This document shows positions 16,046-24,988 of a DNA stretch of 64,000 nt, in pieces; position 1 is the first letter of the stretch, and the number at the start of each line of letters is the position of its first letter. The translations under genes and the position numbers were made by a program. The notes below the pieces were generated by a model that did no database searches, was not told where the DNA came from, and saw nothing but the letters and a program-made list of their open reading frames with translations. Origin of the DNA: VXYL01 sp965243175. GTDB lineage: Bacteria > Pseudomonadota > Gammaproteobacteria > Pseudomonadales > Azotimanducaceae. The stretch covers positions 4,340,001 through 4,404,000 of the forward strand of contig OZ251532.1 in assembly GCA_965243175.1 (NCBI GenBank). The letters run 5' to 3'.

Positions 16046-16148
16046 GAGCGCGTTCTTCCTTGGTGGTGGAGTCCGGCGATTGTAACCGAGGCGCGTCGGC
16101 GGGCATGGGGGCGCACGATGCGTGTTGACGAGCCAGGCGGACCGGCGC

Positions 16149-16454
16149 TCAAGGAGAAAGCAGCCTGACGACCACCCCTGCAGCTGCGACCGTCACTGTT
16201 GCCACTATGCCCACACTAATCAACACGCCGCCGAGGATCCAGGCCTTGGTGGCGAAGTGGCGCTTCATCTCCTCATCATGACGCTTCAACTCGTCTCCAT
16301 AGCGCTTCAGCGCGTCTTCAAGGCGCTTGAAGCCTTCATGGAGCCGAACCATTTGCATCTCGAGTGCCCGAAGCCGCACGTCGGTCGTTCCGCCGGCACC
16401 GCCAGCAGGCGACGGTTCTTCTGGTCTGTAGTCGTCGAACTTCTCGGCCATCAT
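16149..16454 (-). CDS. Small coiled-coil membrane protein
   Basis: 101 aa from ATG 16454 with GGGGAG upstream. A polar N-terminus (about 1-30) is followed by a coiled coil with repeated LKRYGDELKRHDEEMKRH pattern, then one C-terminal membrane helix (AWILGGVLISVGIVATVTVAAAGVVV). The start overlaps the stop of the gene upstream (ATGA), so the two are coupled. Tail-anchored coiled-coil proteins of this shape are common and functionally unassigned. Confidence 0.6.
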   Translation of the reverse strand: MMAEKFDDYRPEEPSPAGGAGGTTDVRLRALEMQMVRLHEGFKRLEDALKRYGDELKRHDEEMKRHFATKAWILGGVLISVGIVATVTVAAAGVVVRLLSP

Positions 16455-16723
16455 GTCGTGATCTCCCCGATGTCGAGCCACTCCCACAGCGCTCGAGACG
16501 CGAAGCCGGAGTACGCGCCGTTCAGCTTCACCACGACCCCGCCTGCGTCCTCGGCGCGGTCATCCCCTTTGATGCCCACCGCGATGGCGACGTCCTGGGT
16601 CAGGTCGTCGCAACGCACGAGGTAGCAGCCCTGGTTGACCTCGAAGCACTTGGGGTAGTGCTTCTTGATGCGGGCGACCACATCGTCGCTGTCGTCGGTC
16701 AACAAGATGGCATGAACGAACAT
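16451..16723 (-). CDS. Small uncharacterised soluble protein
   Basis: 90 aa from ATG 16723 with GGAGGAG upstream. It is compact and mixed alpha/beta in pattern (FVHAILLTDDSDDVVARIKKHYP, then a Cys-containing core CYLVRCDDLTQDVAIAVGI), with no membrane segment. It overlaps the start of the coiled-coil membrane protein by 4 bases, so they are probably made together and may interact. No family recognised with confidence. Confidence 0.6.
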   Translation of the reverse strand: MFVHAILLTDDSDDVVARIKKHYPKCFEVNQGCYLVRCDDLTQDVAIAVGIKGDDRAEDAGGVVVKLNGAYSGFASRALWEWLDIGEITT

Positions 16724-16796
16724 GTCTCCTCCGCTTCGCACGGGCGTCTGGCTACGCACACCAGCGGACTCTAGCAAGCCGAACACGTCCGCGCAC

Positions 16797-17408
16797 CTAC
16801 ACTTGCCACTGCGAAGCCGAGTCGCCGGCGAGCGCGCCCAAGGCGGTCACCAGCGCCATCATGGCGGCGGTTCCGAATGCGACCGCAAGCACCGCGTTGA
16901 GCGGCTTGACTGCGCGGGCGAACAGCCATGCGACGACGATCAGGAAGGCACCGCCGACCGCGTAGCGGATGCGGGTCATCCAGTGGTAGGCGGTGACGTC
17001 CAAGAGGCTCGCCTCCATCTCCTGGGCGTCGCCCATGAGCGCGGCCACCGAGACTTCGGCAGGGGGTGCCGCGATCAGCAGCGCAACGCCGAACCAGACG
17101 TAGGCACCGATGACCCAAAAGCCGGCGCCGACGGCCCGCGCCACGGCGCGTACGCTCAACGGCTCGTCCAGCCAGCGCAGCATGGCGCCGCAACCGAGGC
17201 CGAACAGCGCTGCGACGCCGACGATGAGCGCGGCGGTCACCACCGCGGTCACGTAGGCGGTCACCCGCACCACGACGAAGAGCGGGTGTTCGCCGCCGAA
17301 GGCCGTCTCGACGCTGAGCAGCGTGAAGGCGGCCATGCCGGCGATCCAGACGGCGAGCGGCAGCAGCGCGCCTTCGAGGCGCTCGCGAAAGGTGTTAAGG
17401 CGACGCAT
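16797..17408 (-). CDS. Polytopic membrane protein, unknown function
   Basis: 203 aa with four or five hydrophobic segments (about 14-32, 48-75, 93-113, 148-163, 170-192). It follows the SpoIIM-family gene by 3 bases, so both are one transcript. SpoIIM/DUF95 proteins are often encoded next to small membrane proteins, VWA proteins or RDD proteins; this partner matches none of these closely. It is likely an inner-membrane partner of the SpoIIM-like protein. Confidence 0.6.
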   Translation of the reverse strand: MRRLNTFRERLEGALLPLAVWIAGMAAFTLLSVETAFGGEHPLFVVVRVTAYVTAVVTAALIVGVAALFGLGCGAMLRWLDEPLSVRAVARAVGAGFWVIGAYVWFGVALLIAAPPAEVSVAALMGDAQEMEASLLDVTAYHWMTRIRYAVGGAFLIVVAWLFARAVKPLNAVLAVAFGTAAMMALVTALGALAGDSASQWQV

Positions 17409-17411
17409 GAT

Positions 17412-18053
17412 CTAGGCTCCTCTTCCAGTTACGGCTTCGCGCAAGGATTCCGAAAGCTGCGCGGTCACGAACGCCTCGACGCCCGCCGCCACGCTCAGAG
17501 CGCAGACGCCGAACGCGGCCACCAGCCCCAGACGCAACGCGCGGATGCCTTCGCGGTTGGCAAGACCGCCGAAGGCGAGCCGAAAGCCTTGGAATCCCAC
17601 CGCGCCAGCGATGCAGAAGGCGCCCAGCTCCAGCACTCCGTGCGGCAGCAGCAGATCGCACAGCGCCCATCCCGGCACGCCGGCCCAGATGGCCATGGCG
17701 ATGGTCTGCCCCAGCGTCACGCCGTTCATCAACAGCACGAAGAACGTGATGGCGCCGGCGGAAAGCAGGCCAGCCAGCAGCCAGACGTACACCGAGAGAT
17801 TGCGGCCCAGGATGAAGGTGAACAGGTCCCAGCCGGATCTGTCCGCTTTGGCGGGCTCGCTGCCCGCGCTCCCCACAGGCGCATCCGTGCCGCCCGCGTG
17901 TTCCTCCGCGCTCCGCCACGCCTCGTACAGCGCTTCGTCCATGGCCGACGACGCGCCGTTCGCCCAGTCCACGAGCGCGTAGCCGGCCCCGATGCCCAGC
18001 GCCCAAATTCCGCAGGAGAGAATGAATCCCCGCGTCCATCCAATCGGTTTCAT
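17412..18053 (-). CDS. SpoIIM/DUF95-family membrane protein
   Basis: 213 aa. An N-terminal helix (FILSCGIWALGIGAGYALV) is followed by a polar loop with low-complexity Ala/Gly/Glu, then the family core: ILGRNLSVYVWLLAGLLSAG, a LMNGVTLG turn, and LLPHGVLELGAFCIAGAVGF. The Asn and the PHGxxE(L/I) signature are those of stage II sporulation protein M and its non-sporulating relatives (DUF95). These inner-membrane proteins have no settled biochemical role outside sporulation. Confidence 0.75.
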   Translation of the reverse strand: MKPIGWTRGFILSCGIWALGIGAGYALVDWANGASSAMDEALYEAWRSAEEHAGGTDAPVGSAGSEPAKADRSGWDLFTFILGRNLSVYVWLLAGLLSAGAITFFVLLMNGVTLGQTIAMAIWAGVPGWALCDLLLPHGVLELGAFCIAGAVGFQGFRLAFGGLANREGIRALRLGLVAAFGVCALSVAAGVEAFVTAQLSESLREAVTGRGA

Positions 18054-18216
18054 GCCGCACCTCCGTCCGTGCCTTCAGTTGCGGCGCGAACCATAGGGGG
18101 CGTTGGACGCAGAGTGGCGTCGAATGGTCGATTTCCTACATCAAAATCAGACTTTCGCCCGGATGCAGAGGGTCTTTTGGACGAAAAGGGGCACCCTTCG
18201 CGCTCTTTGCAGGCGC

Positions 18217-18232
18217 GGCAGGACGCCCTGCC
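18217..18232 (-). terminator. Stem-loop after kdsD
   Basis: GGCAGG-ACGC-CCTGCC hairpin 17 bases downstream of the kdsD stop, at the end of the leu-asd-kdsD operon. There is no clear T-run on the minus strand. The rest of the 18054-18248 gap shows nothing else supportable. Confidence 0.35.
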
Positions 18233-18248
18233 GGAGTCGGGCGACCGG

Positions 18249-19244
18249 CTAGATTCCCGCCGCCACCAGGTCCTGCAGGCGCACCACCCCCACCGGGCGT
18301 CCGCCGTCGAGAATCACCAGATGGGTGATCTGGTTCTCCTGCATTTGCCGCAGGCAGTCGAAAGCCAGCGCTTGCGGCGTGGCGGAGCCGTGGACTTCCG
18401 GCGGCGCCGTGCTCTCGCTGCCGCGACGGCTGCGGGCGAAGCACTCGCCGACCGTGAGTTCGTTGACGTGCTCGCCGCGCAACAGCAGGCGCCGGATGTC
18501 CGCATCCGTCACCACGCCCACGTGCTTGCCGGCGTCGTCCACCACCACCGTCATGCCGATGCCCTTCGACGAGATCTGGAACACCAGATCCGGGAAGCGC
18601 TTGGCCGTCGCCACCACCGGAAGCGCCTCGCCCTGGATCATCACCTCCGCCACCGAGAGCAGCAGCCGCCGCCCCAAGGTTCCGCTTGGGTGGAAACGGG
18701 CGAAGTCGCGTTCGGTGAGGCCCTTGGATTGCTGCACGAGAATGGCCAGCGCGTCGCAGATGGCCAACGTGGTGACCGCGCTGGTGGTGGGCGCGAGGTC
18801 GAACTGATCGATCTCCGGCAGCGCCGGGATGCGCAAAGCGATGTCCGCCACTGCCGCGAGCTTCGAGTCCGGCGCCGTCACCGACACCACCTGGCCCTGG
18901 GCGACCACCTTGAACTGGCGGGCGAACTCGATGGTTTCCACGTTGCCGCCGCTCTTCGAGAGCGCCAGCATCGCCGAGCCGGGGCGAACGATGCCCAAGT
19001 CGCCGTGCAGCGCTTCCACCGGATGCACGAAGGCCGCCTGGGTGCCCGTGCTCGAAAGCGTCGCCGCCACCTTCTGCGCGACTAGGCCGCTCTTGCCCAG
19101 GCCGGTGACGATGAGGATGGAGTCGAGGCCGGCGATCAGTTCAACGGCGCGGGCAAAGCGTTCGTCGAGCAGCGCCCGCGTCGCCTGCATCGCGGACGCA
19201 TAGCGTTCCAGCATCTCCCCGGCGCGCTCGATGATGCCGCCCAC
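18249..19244 (-). CDS. kdsD: Arabinose-5-phosphate isomerase
   Basis: 331 aa from GTG 19244, 13 bases after asd. Converts ribulose 5-phosphate to arabinose 5-phosphate, the first step of Kdo synthesis for lipopolysaccharide, in the cytoplasm. An SIS domain (about 25-165) shows VTGLGKSG, LSSTGTQAAFVHPVEALHGDLG and LSKSGGNVET. The catalytic FHPSGTLGRRL segment lies near residue 190, and two CBS domains follow (about 205-325). Length and order match KdsD/KpsF. Usually kdsD sits with kdsC and lpt genes; here it ends a leucine/aspartate operon, which is unusual. Confidence 0.9.
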   Translation of the reverse strand: MGGIIERAGEMLERYASAMQATRALLDERFARAVELIAGLDSILIVTGLGKSGLVAQKVAATLSSTGTQAAFVHPVEALHGDLGIVRPGSAMLALSKSGGNVETIEFARQFKVVAQGQVVSVTAPDSKLAAVADIALRIPALPEIDQFDLAPTTSAVTTLAICDALAILVQQSKGLTERDFARFHPSGTLGRRLLLSVAEVMIQGEALPVVATAKRFPDLVFQISSKGIGMTVVVDDAGKHVGVVTDADIRRLLLRGEHVNELTVGECFARSRRGSESTAPPEVHGSATPQALAFDCLRQMQENQITHLVILDGGRPVGVVRLQDLVAAGI

Positions 19245-19257
19245 GGCGAAGCGCCCG

Positions 19258-20271
19258 TCAGAGGAGGTCGCGCACGGTTTCGGCGATCTGGATGCTGTTC
19301 AGCGCCGCGCCCTTGCGCACGTTGTCCGACACCACCCAGAGATTCAGGCCGCGCTCGTGGCTCAAATCCTCGCGGATGCGGCCGACGAAGACGGCGTCGT
19401 TGTTGGCGGCGTGGTCGACGGCAGTGGGCGCGGCGTTGGGATCGTCGACCACGACCACGCCGGGCGCGCGGCCGAGCAACTCCATCGCATCTAGGGCGGA
19501 GATCGGATCCCGCGTTTCGATGTGCAGCGCTTCGGAGTGGCCGACAAAGACCGGCACCCGCACGCACGTCGGATTCACGCGGATGTCTTCGTCCTCGAAG
19601 ATTTTCTTCGTCTCGTTGACCATCTTCATCTCTTCAACGGAATAGCCGTTGTCGCCCACCTCCCATGCGTGGGAGACGGCGTTGAAGGCGATCTGCGCGG
19701 GGTGGGCGCTGAAATCGTCCAGCGGCTTGGCGTTCAGCAGGTTGGCGGTTTGGCTGGCCAGTTCCTGCACGCCAGCCATGCCCGCGCCGGACACCGCCTG
19801 GTAGGTGGCCACGTTGATGCGCTCGATGCCGACGGCGTCGTAGATGGGCTTCAGCGCCACCGCCATCTGAATGGTGGAGCAGTTGGGATTGGCGATGATG
19901 TTCGGCCCCAGGCCGTCCGCGATGCGATGGCCGTTGACTTCCGGCACCACCAGCGGAATGCCGTCGTCCATGCGGAACTTCGAGGTGTTGTCGATGACTA
20001 CGGCGCCCGCGTCCGCAGCGCGCGGCGCATGGTCGGCGGAGACGCTGCCGCCCGCCGAGAAGAGCGCGATCTGCGTGTTCTCGAAGTCGAAGTCGTCGAG
20101 CACGCCGACGGTGGCGGACCTGCCGCCCACCTGCAAGCGCTTGCCAGCCGAGCGTTCGCTGGCCAGCAGCTGCACTTCGTCGATGGGGAATCCGCGCTCG
20201 TCGAGGATTTCCCGCATTGCTTCGCCCACCGCGCCGGTGGCGCCGACGATGGCGACGTTGAGCTTTTCCAC
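19258..20271 (-). CDS. asd: Aspartate-semialdehyde dehydrogenase
   Basis: 337 aa. Reduces aspartyl phosphate to aspartate semialdehyde with NADPH, feeding lysine, threonine, methionine and diaminopimelate synthesis. The NADP-binding motif GATGAVGEAM is at residues 10-19, the catalytic Cys131 is in NPNCSTIQ, and the substrate-binding Arg and catalytic His lie in CVRVPVFVGHSEA. It is 36 bases after leuB, continuing the operon. Confidence 0.95.
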   Translation of the reverse strand: MEKLNVAIVGATGAVGEAMREILDERGFPIDEVQLLASERSAGKRLQVGGRSATVGVLDDFDFENTQIALFSAGGSVSADHAPRAADAGAVVIDNTSKFRMDDGIPLVVPEVNGHRIADGLGPNIIANPNCSTIQMAVALKPIYDAVGIERINVATYQAVSGAGMAGVQELASQTANLLNAKPLDDFSAHPAQIAFNAVSHAWEVGDNGYSVEEMKMVNETKKIFEDEDIRVNPTCVRVPVFVGHSEALHIETRDPISALDAMELLGRAPGVVVVDDPNAAPTAVDHAANNDAVFVGRIREDLSHERGLNLWVVSDNVRKGAALNSIQIAETVRDLL

Positions 20272-20307
20272 CTTCCGCTCCCTTGGTCTCCGCCCAGTTC
20301 GGAGGCG

Positions 20308-21402
20308 CTAGCCGAGCGCCGCGACCACCGCGTCCGCCATCTCGTCGGTGCCGACCCGGCGCAGTTCGGCGCTCGGATTGGCGCCGAGATTGTCGGCCGT
20401 GCGGCCGAGGATGTCCGCTGTGCGCAAGCCTTGCTTCAGCACCGCGTCCACCGCGCTCTCGACGCGGTCCGCTGCGGCACCCTCATGCAGACTGTAGCGC
20501 AGCATCATCGCCGCCGAGAGGATGGTCGCCAGTGGATTGGCGACGTTGCGCCCGGCGATGTCCGGCGCCGTGCCATGCACCGGCTCGTACATGCCCTGCC
20601 CGCTCGCGTTCAAGGACGCCGACGGCAGCATGCCGAGGGAGCCGGTGAGCATCGCCGCCACGTCCGAGAGGATGTCGCCGAACATGTTGCCGGTCACCAC
20701 CACGTCGAACTGCTTCGGCTCGCGCACCAGCTGCATGGCGGCGTTGTCCACGTAGAGGTGGCTTAGTTCCACGTTCGGGTAGTCGGCGTGGACTTCGGTT
20801 ACCACCTCGCGCCAAAGCTGCGTCACTTCGAGCACATTGGCCTTGTCCACGGAGGCCAGCCTGCCGTTGCGCTCGCTCGCCAAGTCGAACGCGACCCGGG
20901 CGATGCGGGCGATTTCGCGCTCGTCGTAGACGTAGGTGTTGAAGCCGCGCCGCCCGCCATTGTCCACCACGACGCCGCGCGGTTCGCCGAAGTAGATGCC
21001 GCCGGTGAGTTCGCGGACGATGAGGATGTCCAGGTCTGCCACCAGTTCCTGCTTCAACGACGATGCGTGGGCGAGCGGCGCGAACAACAGCGCCGGGCGC
21101 AGGTTCGCGAACAGGTCGAGGCCGGAGCGCAGCCCCAGCAGGCCTTTCTCCGGGCGCTTCTCCACCGGCAGGTCGTCCCACTTCGGACCGCCCACCGCGC
21201 CGAGCAGAACGGCGTCGGCGGCGCGTGCCGCTTCCAGCGTCTCCGGCGGCAGCGGCGCGCCGTGCTTGTCGATGGCGCAGCCGCCCATGTCCGCGTAGGA
21301 GAAGTCGAAGTCGAGGCCGAGCGCGTCGAGCACGCGCACCGCGTGCGGCATGATCTCGGCGCCGATGCCGTCGCCTGGGATGACGAGGACGCGATGCGTC
21401 AT
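20308..21402 (-). CDS. leuB: 3-Isopropylmalate dehydrogenase
   Basis: 364 aa; ATG 21402 has GAGGAG upstream, whereas the longer open frame overlaps leuD and was rejected. Oxidative decarboxylation of 3-isopropylmalate in leucine synthesis, cytoplasmic and NAD-dependent. Signatures are VIPGDGIGAEI at the N-terminus, the substrate-binding Arg cluster LRPALLFAPL, YDEREIARIARVAF, the DNAAMQLVREP helix, the GNMFGDILSD metal and cofactor motif, and EPVHGTAPDIAG. Confidence 0.95.
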   Translation of the reverse strand: MTHRVLVIPGDGIGAEIMPHAVRVLDALGLDFDFSYADMGGCAIDKHGAPLPPETLEAARAADAVLLGAVGGPKWDDLPVEKRPEKGLLGLRSGLDLFANLRPALLFAPLAHASSLKQELVADLDILIVRELTGGIYFGEPRGVVVDNGGRRGFNTYVYDEREIARIARVAFDLASERNGRLASVDKANVLEVTQLWREVVTEVHADYPNVELSHLYVDNAAMQLVREPKQFDVVVTGNMFGDILSDVAAMLTGSLGMLPSASLNASGQGMYEPVHGTAPDIAGRNVANPLATILSAAMMLRYSLHEGAAADRVESAVDAVLKQGLRTADILGRTADNLGANPSAELRRVGTDEMADAVVAALG

Positions 21403-21485
21403 GGGGTTGTTCTCCTCGGGTTGCTTGCCGGGCGGCTTGCGCCGGCGGCGGGTTGTCGATGCGAGTCTGCGGAACGGGCGTCGCC

Positions 21486-22121
21486 TCAGCCGAAGACCCA
21501 AGGCGCGCGGCGACGATGTTCGGCCTCGAAGGCGCGGATGGCGTCGGCATGGTTCAGAGTCAGGCCGATGTCGTCCAGGCCTTGGACGAGCAGGCGCTTG
21601 CGCTCCGGTTCGATGGCGAACTCGGCCGTGAAGCCGTCGCCCTTGATGGTCTGTTCCGGCAGGTTGATGGTCAGCTCGAAGCCGGCGTTCGCCTCCACCT
21701 GGGCGAACGCCTCCGCCACGACCTCTTCCGACAGAGTAATCAGCAGCAGGCCGTTCTTCTGCGCGTTGGTGAAGAAGATGTCGGCGAAGCTCGGCGCGAG
21801 GACGCAGTGGAAACCGTACTCGAGCAGCGCCCACACGGCGTGCTCGCGGCTCGAACCGCAGCCGAAGTTGCGCCTTGCGAGCAGGATGCTGGCGTCCGCG
21901 TAGCGCGGCAGGTTCAGCACGAAATCGTGGTCGATGCGGCGCTCGTTGGCGTTCATGCCGATGTCGCCTTCGTCCAGATAGCGCCAGGCGTCGAACAGGT
22001 TGTCGCCGAAGCCGGTGCGTCGAATGGACTTGAGGAACTGCTTTGGGATGATCTGATCGGTGTCCACGTTGGCGCGATCCAACGGCGCCACCACGCCCTT
22101 GTGCTGCTGGAAAGCCCGCAT
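21486..22121 (-). CDS. leuD: 3-Isopropylmalate dehydratase small subunit
   Basis: 211 aa. The swivel domain of isopropylmalate isomerase, partner of LeuC. Seen are the ANVDTDQIIPKQFL N-terminal motif, the RRNFGCGSSREHA loop that closes over the substrate, and the ANAGFELTINLPEQTI C-terminal strands. The start codon shares one base with the leuC stop, giving tight coupling for the two subunits. The usual length of the family is about 200-215 aa. Confidence 0.95.
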   Translation of the reverse strand: MRAFQQHKGVVAPLDRANVDTDQIIPKQFLKSIRRTGFGDNLFDAWRYLDEGDIGMNANERRIDHDFVLNLPRYADASILLARRNFGCGSSREHAVWALLEYGFHCVLAPSFADIFFTNAQKNGLLLITLSEEVVAEAFAQVEANAGFELTINLPEQTIKGDGFTAEFAIEPERKRLLVQGLDDIGLTLNHADAIRAFEAEHRRRAPWVFG

Positions 22122-23536
22122 CAGAGCATCTCCCGCACGTCCGCGAAGCGGCCGGCCACGGCGGCCGCGGCGGCCATCTGCGGACTCACCAGATGGGTGC
22201 GCCCGCGATAGCCTTGCCGACCTTCGAAGTTGCGGTTGGAGGTGGCCGCCGAGCGTTCGCCGGCGAGCAGGCGGTCGTCGTTCATGGCTAGGCACATGGA
22301 ACAGCCCGGGTCGCGCCACTCGAAACCAGCGGACTTGAACACCACGTCGAGGCCCTCGTCTTCGGCCTGCTTTTTCACTAGCCCGGAGCCGGGCACCGCC
22401 ATCGCCTGAGTGATCCCCCTGCTCACCCTGCGCCCATCGAGAACCTGCGCCGCGGCGCGGAAATCCTCGATGCGGCCATTGGTGCAGGAGCCGATGAAGA
22501 CCCGATCGACCGGCACGGCAGCGATCGGCGTGCCGGGCGTCAAGTCCATGTAGGCAAGCGCCCGCTCGCAGAGTTCGCGCTTCGCGGCGTCCTCGAAGTC
22601 GCCCGGCGCAGGCACCGATTCGTCCACGCCAAGCACGAGTTCCGGCGACGTGCCCCACGTCACCTGCGGCGAGACCGCCGCCGCGTCCACCGCCACTTCG
22701 CGGTCGAAGGAGGCGTCCGCATCAGAAACCAGCGTTCGCCAATCGGCCTCCGCTCGCTCCCACAGCGCCCCCTTGGGCGCGAAAGGCCGCCCGCGAACGT
22801 AGTCGATGGTGGTGTCGTCCACCGCGACGAGACCGGCCCTGGCGCCAGCCTCGATGGACATGTTGCACAGCGTCATGCGCCCTTCCATCGACAGCACCCG
22901 CACCGCCTCGCCCATGTACTCGATGGCGTGGCCCGTCGCGCCAGCCGTGCCGATGGCGCGGATGATCGCAAGGATCAGATCCTTGGCGCCGACGCCTTCG
23001 CCAAGCCGTCCGCTCGCTTCGATGCGCATGTTGCGGCTCTTGCGCTGCGCCAGGCACTGCGTGGCCAGCACATGCTCCACCTCCGACGTGCCGATGCCCT
23101 GCGCCAACGCCGCGAACGCCCCATGGGTGGACGTGTGCGAATCGCCGCAGACGATGGTCATCCCCGGCAACGTCGCCCCCTGCTCCGGCCCGATGACGTG
23201 GACGATCCCCTGCCGCAAATCCGTCATCTCGAACTGCCGAATGCCGAAGCGCTTGCAGTTCTCGTCAAGCGCCACCACCTGCGCCTTGGCCACCGCATCC
23301 GCGATGCCGTCGATCCCAGCCGCCCGGTTGGTCGTCGGCACGTTGTGATCCGGCGTCGCCAGATTCGCCCCCCGCCGCCACGGCTCGCGCCCGGCCAGCC
23401 CCAACCCCTCGAACGCCTGCGGCGAAGTCACCTCGTGCAGCAGATGACGGTCGATGTAGAGCATGGTCATCCCGTCGTCGCGCTCGGCAACGGCATGAGC
23501 ATCCCAAATCTTGTCGTAGACGGTCCGACCAGCCAC
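22121..23536 (-). CDS. leuC: 3-Isopropylmalate dehydratase large subunit
   Basis: 471 aa from GTG 23536, which has AGGAGGAG upstream and begins AGRTVYDKIWDAH as in other LeuC proteins; the longer frame runs back into the methyltransferase promoter. An aconitase-family 4Fe-4S enzyme that isomerises 2- and 3-isopropylmalate with LeuD. The cluster ligands are in IGSCTNGR and in the CSMC pair of DPGCSMCLAMN; CGDSHTSTHGAF and RNFEGRQG are also present. First gene of the leuC-leuD-leuB-asd-kdsD operon. Confidence 0.95.
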   Translation of the reverse strand: MAGRTVYDKIWDAHAVAERDDGMTMLYIDRHLLHEVTSPQAFEGLGLAGREPWRRGANLATPDHNVPTTNRAAGIDGIADAVAKAQVVALDENCKRFGIRQFEMTDLRQGIVHVIGPEQGATLPGMTIVCGDSHTSTHGAFAALAQGIGTSEVEHVLATQCLAQRKSRNMRIEASGRLGEGVGAKDLILAIIRAIGTAGATGHAIEYMGEAVRVLSMEGRMTLCNMSIEAGARAGLVAVDDTTIDYVRGRPFAPKGALWERAEADWRTLVSDADASFDREVAVDAAAVSPQVTWGTSPELVLGVDESVPAPGDFEDAAKRELCERALAYMDLTPGTPIAAVPVDRVFIGSCTNGRIEDFRAAAQVLDGRRVSRGITQAMAVPGSGLVKKQAEDEGLDVVFKSAGFEWRDPGCSMCLAMNDDRLLAGERSAATSNRNFEGRQGYRGRTHLVSPQMAAAAAVAGRFADVREML

Positions 23537-23550
23537 GACGCTGCTCCTCC

Positions 23551-23566
23551 TGCCCGGGACCGGGCA
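23551..23566 (-). promoter_or_regulatory. leuC: Leader hairpin next to the leuC ribosome-binding site
   Basis: TGCCCG-GTCC-CGGGCA folds into a 6-base-pair hairpin immediately before AGGAGGAG of leuC. It could affect translation initiation or messenger stability. No leucine-rich leader peptide was found. Confidence 0.35.
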
Positions 23567-23582
23567 TGTGCGGCGAGCGGGC

Positions 23583-23588
23583 ATTATA
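23583..23588 (-). promoter_or_regulatory. leuC: Promoter -10 element of the leuC operon
   Basis: A perfect TATAAT on the minus strand, 47 bases upstream of the leuC start; the -35 region (about 23606-23611) is poor. It implies a leader of roughly 40 bases that contains the hairpin at 23551-23566. Confidence 0.5.
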
Positions 23589-23768
23589 CGGGGCGCTGCT
23601 AGCCACGGGTATGCGACACTTGACGAGTCGGCTGCGCTCGGCAGTACACACCAAGTGCGCGACGTGGACGCTATGCAGGATGCTTGACGAGACTTCAAAG
23701 CTGTATGAAGATACAAGCGCTTTCGATCCTTGCGTACTCTCATAGGGGGCAGCACCTTGGCACTGAAG

Positions 23769-24986
23769 ATGACAAAACTGGCTAGACGGTCCGCGCCGGG
23801 CAGCGAGTCCGCGCAAGGCACCGCCCGTGTCGCCGCAGAGCGGGCTGCAGTGCGCCGTCCAAGGAGCAAGCGCCCGGCAAGCGAGGCGAGCGCGGTCTCT
23901 GCTGGCCGGAAGGAGGCCGGAAAGGCCGAGTCCCGAGGCTCCAAGGTGGCTCCGCTTCCCGTCCGCTTCATCGACTTGTTCGCCGGCATCGGTGGCATGC
24001 GCCGGGGCTTCGAGGCTGCCGGCGGCCAATGCGTGTTCACGTCCGAGTGGAACAAGTTCGCTCGGAAGACGTATTGCGCGAACTACGGCCAAGCACTTGA
24101 GCACCACCCGTTCGCTGGCGACATCACGCAAGTCCGAGCGGACGAGGTGCCACAGCACGACCTGCTCCTAGCCGGCTTCCCTTGCCAGCCCTTCTCGATC
24201 GCAGGCGTGTCGAAAAAGAACGCGCTGGGGAAGCAGCACGGCTTTCGTTGCGAGGCGCAAGGCACGTTGTTCTTCGACGTGGCCCGCATCCTGCAGCGCC
24301 ACCGACCACGAGCGTTCCTGCTGGAGAACGTAAAGAACCTAGTGAATCACGACAAGGGGCGGACGTTCGAGGTCATCCGGCGCACGTTGGAAGACGAACT
24401 GGGATACCACGTGACGTACCGCGTCATTGACGCCAAGGGATTCGTCCCCCAACATCGAGAGCGCATCTTCATGGCTGGATTCGCCAGCGACTGCGGTTTC
24501 GACCTCGCAGACGTTGCGATTCCGCACTCGTCCACCGGTCCACGGTTGGAAGCCATCCTCCATCCCCAAGACGGCAGCGAAGCGCAGGATGACCCATACA
24601 CCGACGAGCAAGGCCATGTGCAGGGCAAGTACACGCTGACCGACCACCTCTGGGAGTACCTGCAAGCCTATGCGGAGAAGCACCGCAAGAGAGGCAACGG
24701 CTTTGGCTTCGGTTTGGTGGGGCCGGGTGACGTCGCGCGAACGATCTCAGCCCGCTACTACAAGGACGGCGCCGAAATCTTGGTGCGCCAAGATGGCCGC
24801 AATCCCAGGCGCTTGACACCACGCGAGTGCTCCCGACTCATGGGCTTCGATAGGCCGGGAGAGTCGTCGTTCAAGATACCCGTCTCTGATACGCAAGCCT
24901 ACCGACAGTTCGGGAACGCGGTGGTCGCGCCCGTGGTTGAGCGCATCGCCAACCAGATGATCCCATACATGGTCGCGGAATCTTGA
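23769..24986 (+). CDS. DNA (cytosine-5) methyltransferase, Dcm/M.EcoRII-like
   Basis: 405 aa from ATG 23769; TTG 23757, with AGGGGG 7 bases upstream, is a strong alternative that adds four residues. It has the C5-methyltransferase motifs in order: FIDLFAGIGGMRRGF (I), catalytic Cys139 in GFPCQPFS (IV), LLENVKNL (VI), PQHRERIFMAGF (VIII), RYYKDGAEILV with RRLTPREC (IX region) and YRQFGNAVV (X). The motif IV surroundings (GFPCQPFSIAGVSKKN) and the C-terminal part are close to what I know of E. coli Dcm and M.EcoRII, so the likely target is CCWGG. A basic, Ala/Ser-rich tail of about 60 residues precedes motif I. The cognate endonuclease follows 2 bases after the stop. Confidence 0.9.
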   Translation: MTKLARRSAPGSESAQGTARVAAERAAVRRPRSKRPASEASAVSAGRKEAGKAESRGSKVAPLPVRFIDLFAGIGGMRRGFEAAGGQCVFTSEWNKFARKTYCANYGQALEHHPFAGDITQVRADEVPQHDLLLAGFPCQPFSIAGVSKKNALGKQHGFRCEAQGTLFFDVARILQRHRPRAFLLENVKNLVNHDKGRTFEVIRRTLEDELGYHVTYRVIDAKGFVPQHRERIFMAGFASDCGFDLADVAIPHSSTGPRLEAILHPQDGSEAQDDPYTDEQGHVQGKYTLTDHLWEYLQAYAEKHRKRGNGFGFGLVGPGDVARTISARYYKDGAEILVRQDGRNPRRLTPRECSRLMGFDRPGESSFKIPVSDTQAYRQFGNAVVAPVVERIANQMIPYMVAES

Positions 24987-24988
24987 CG

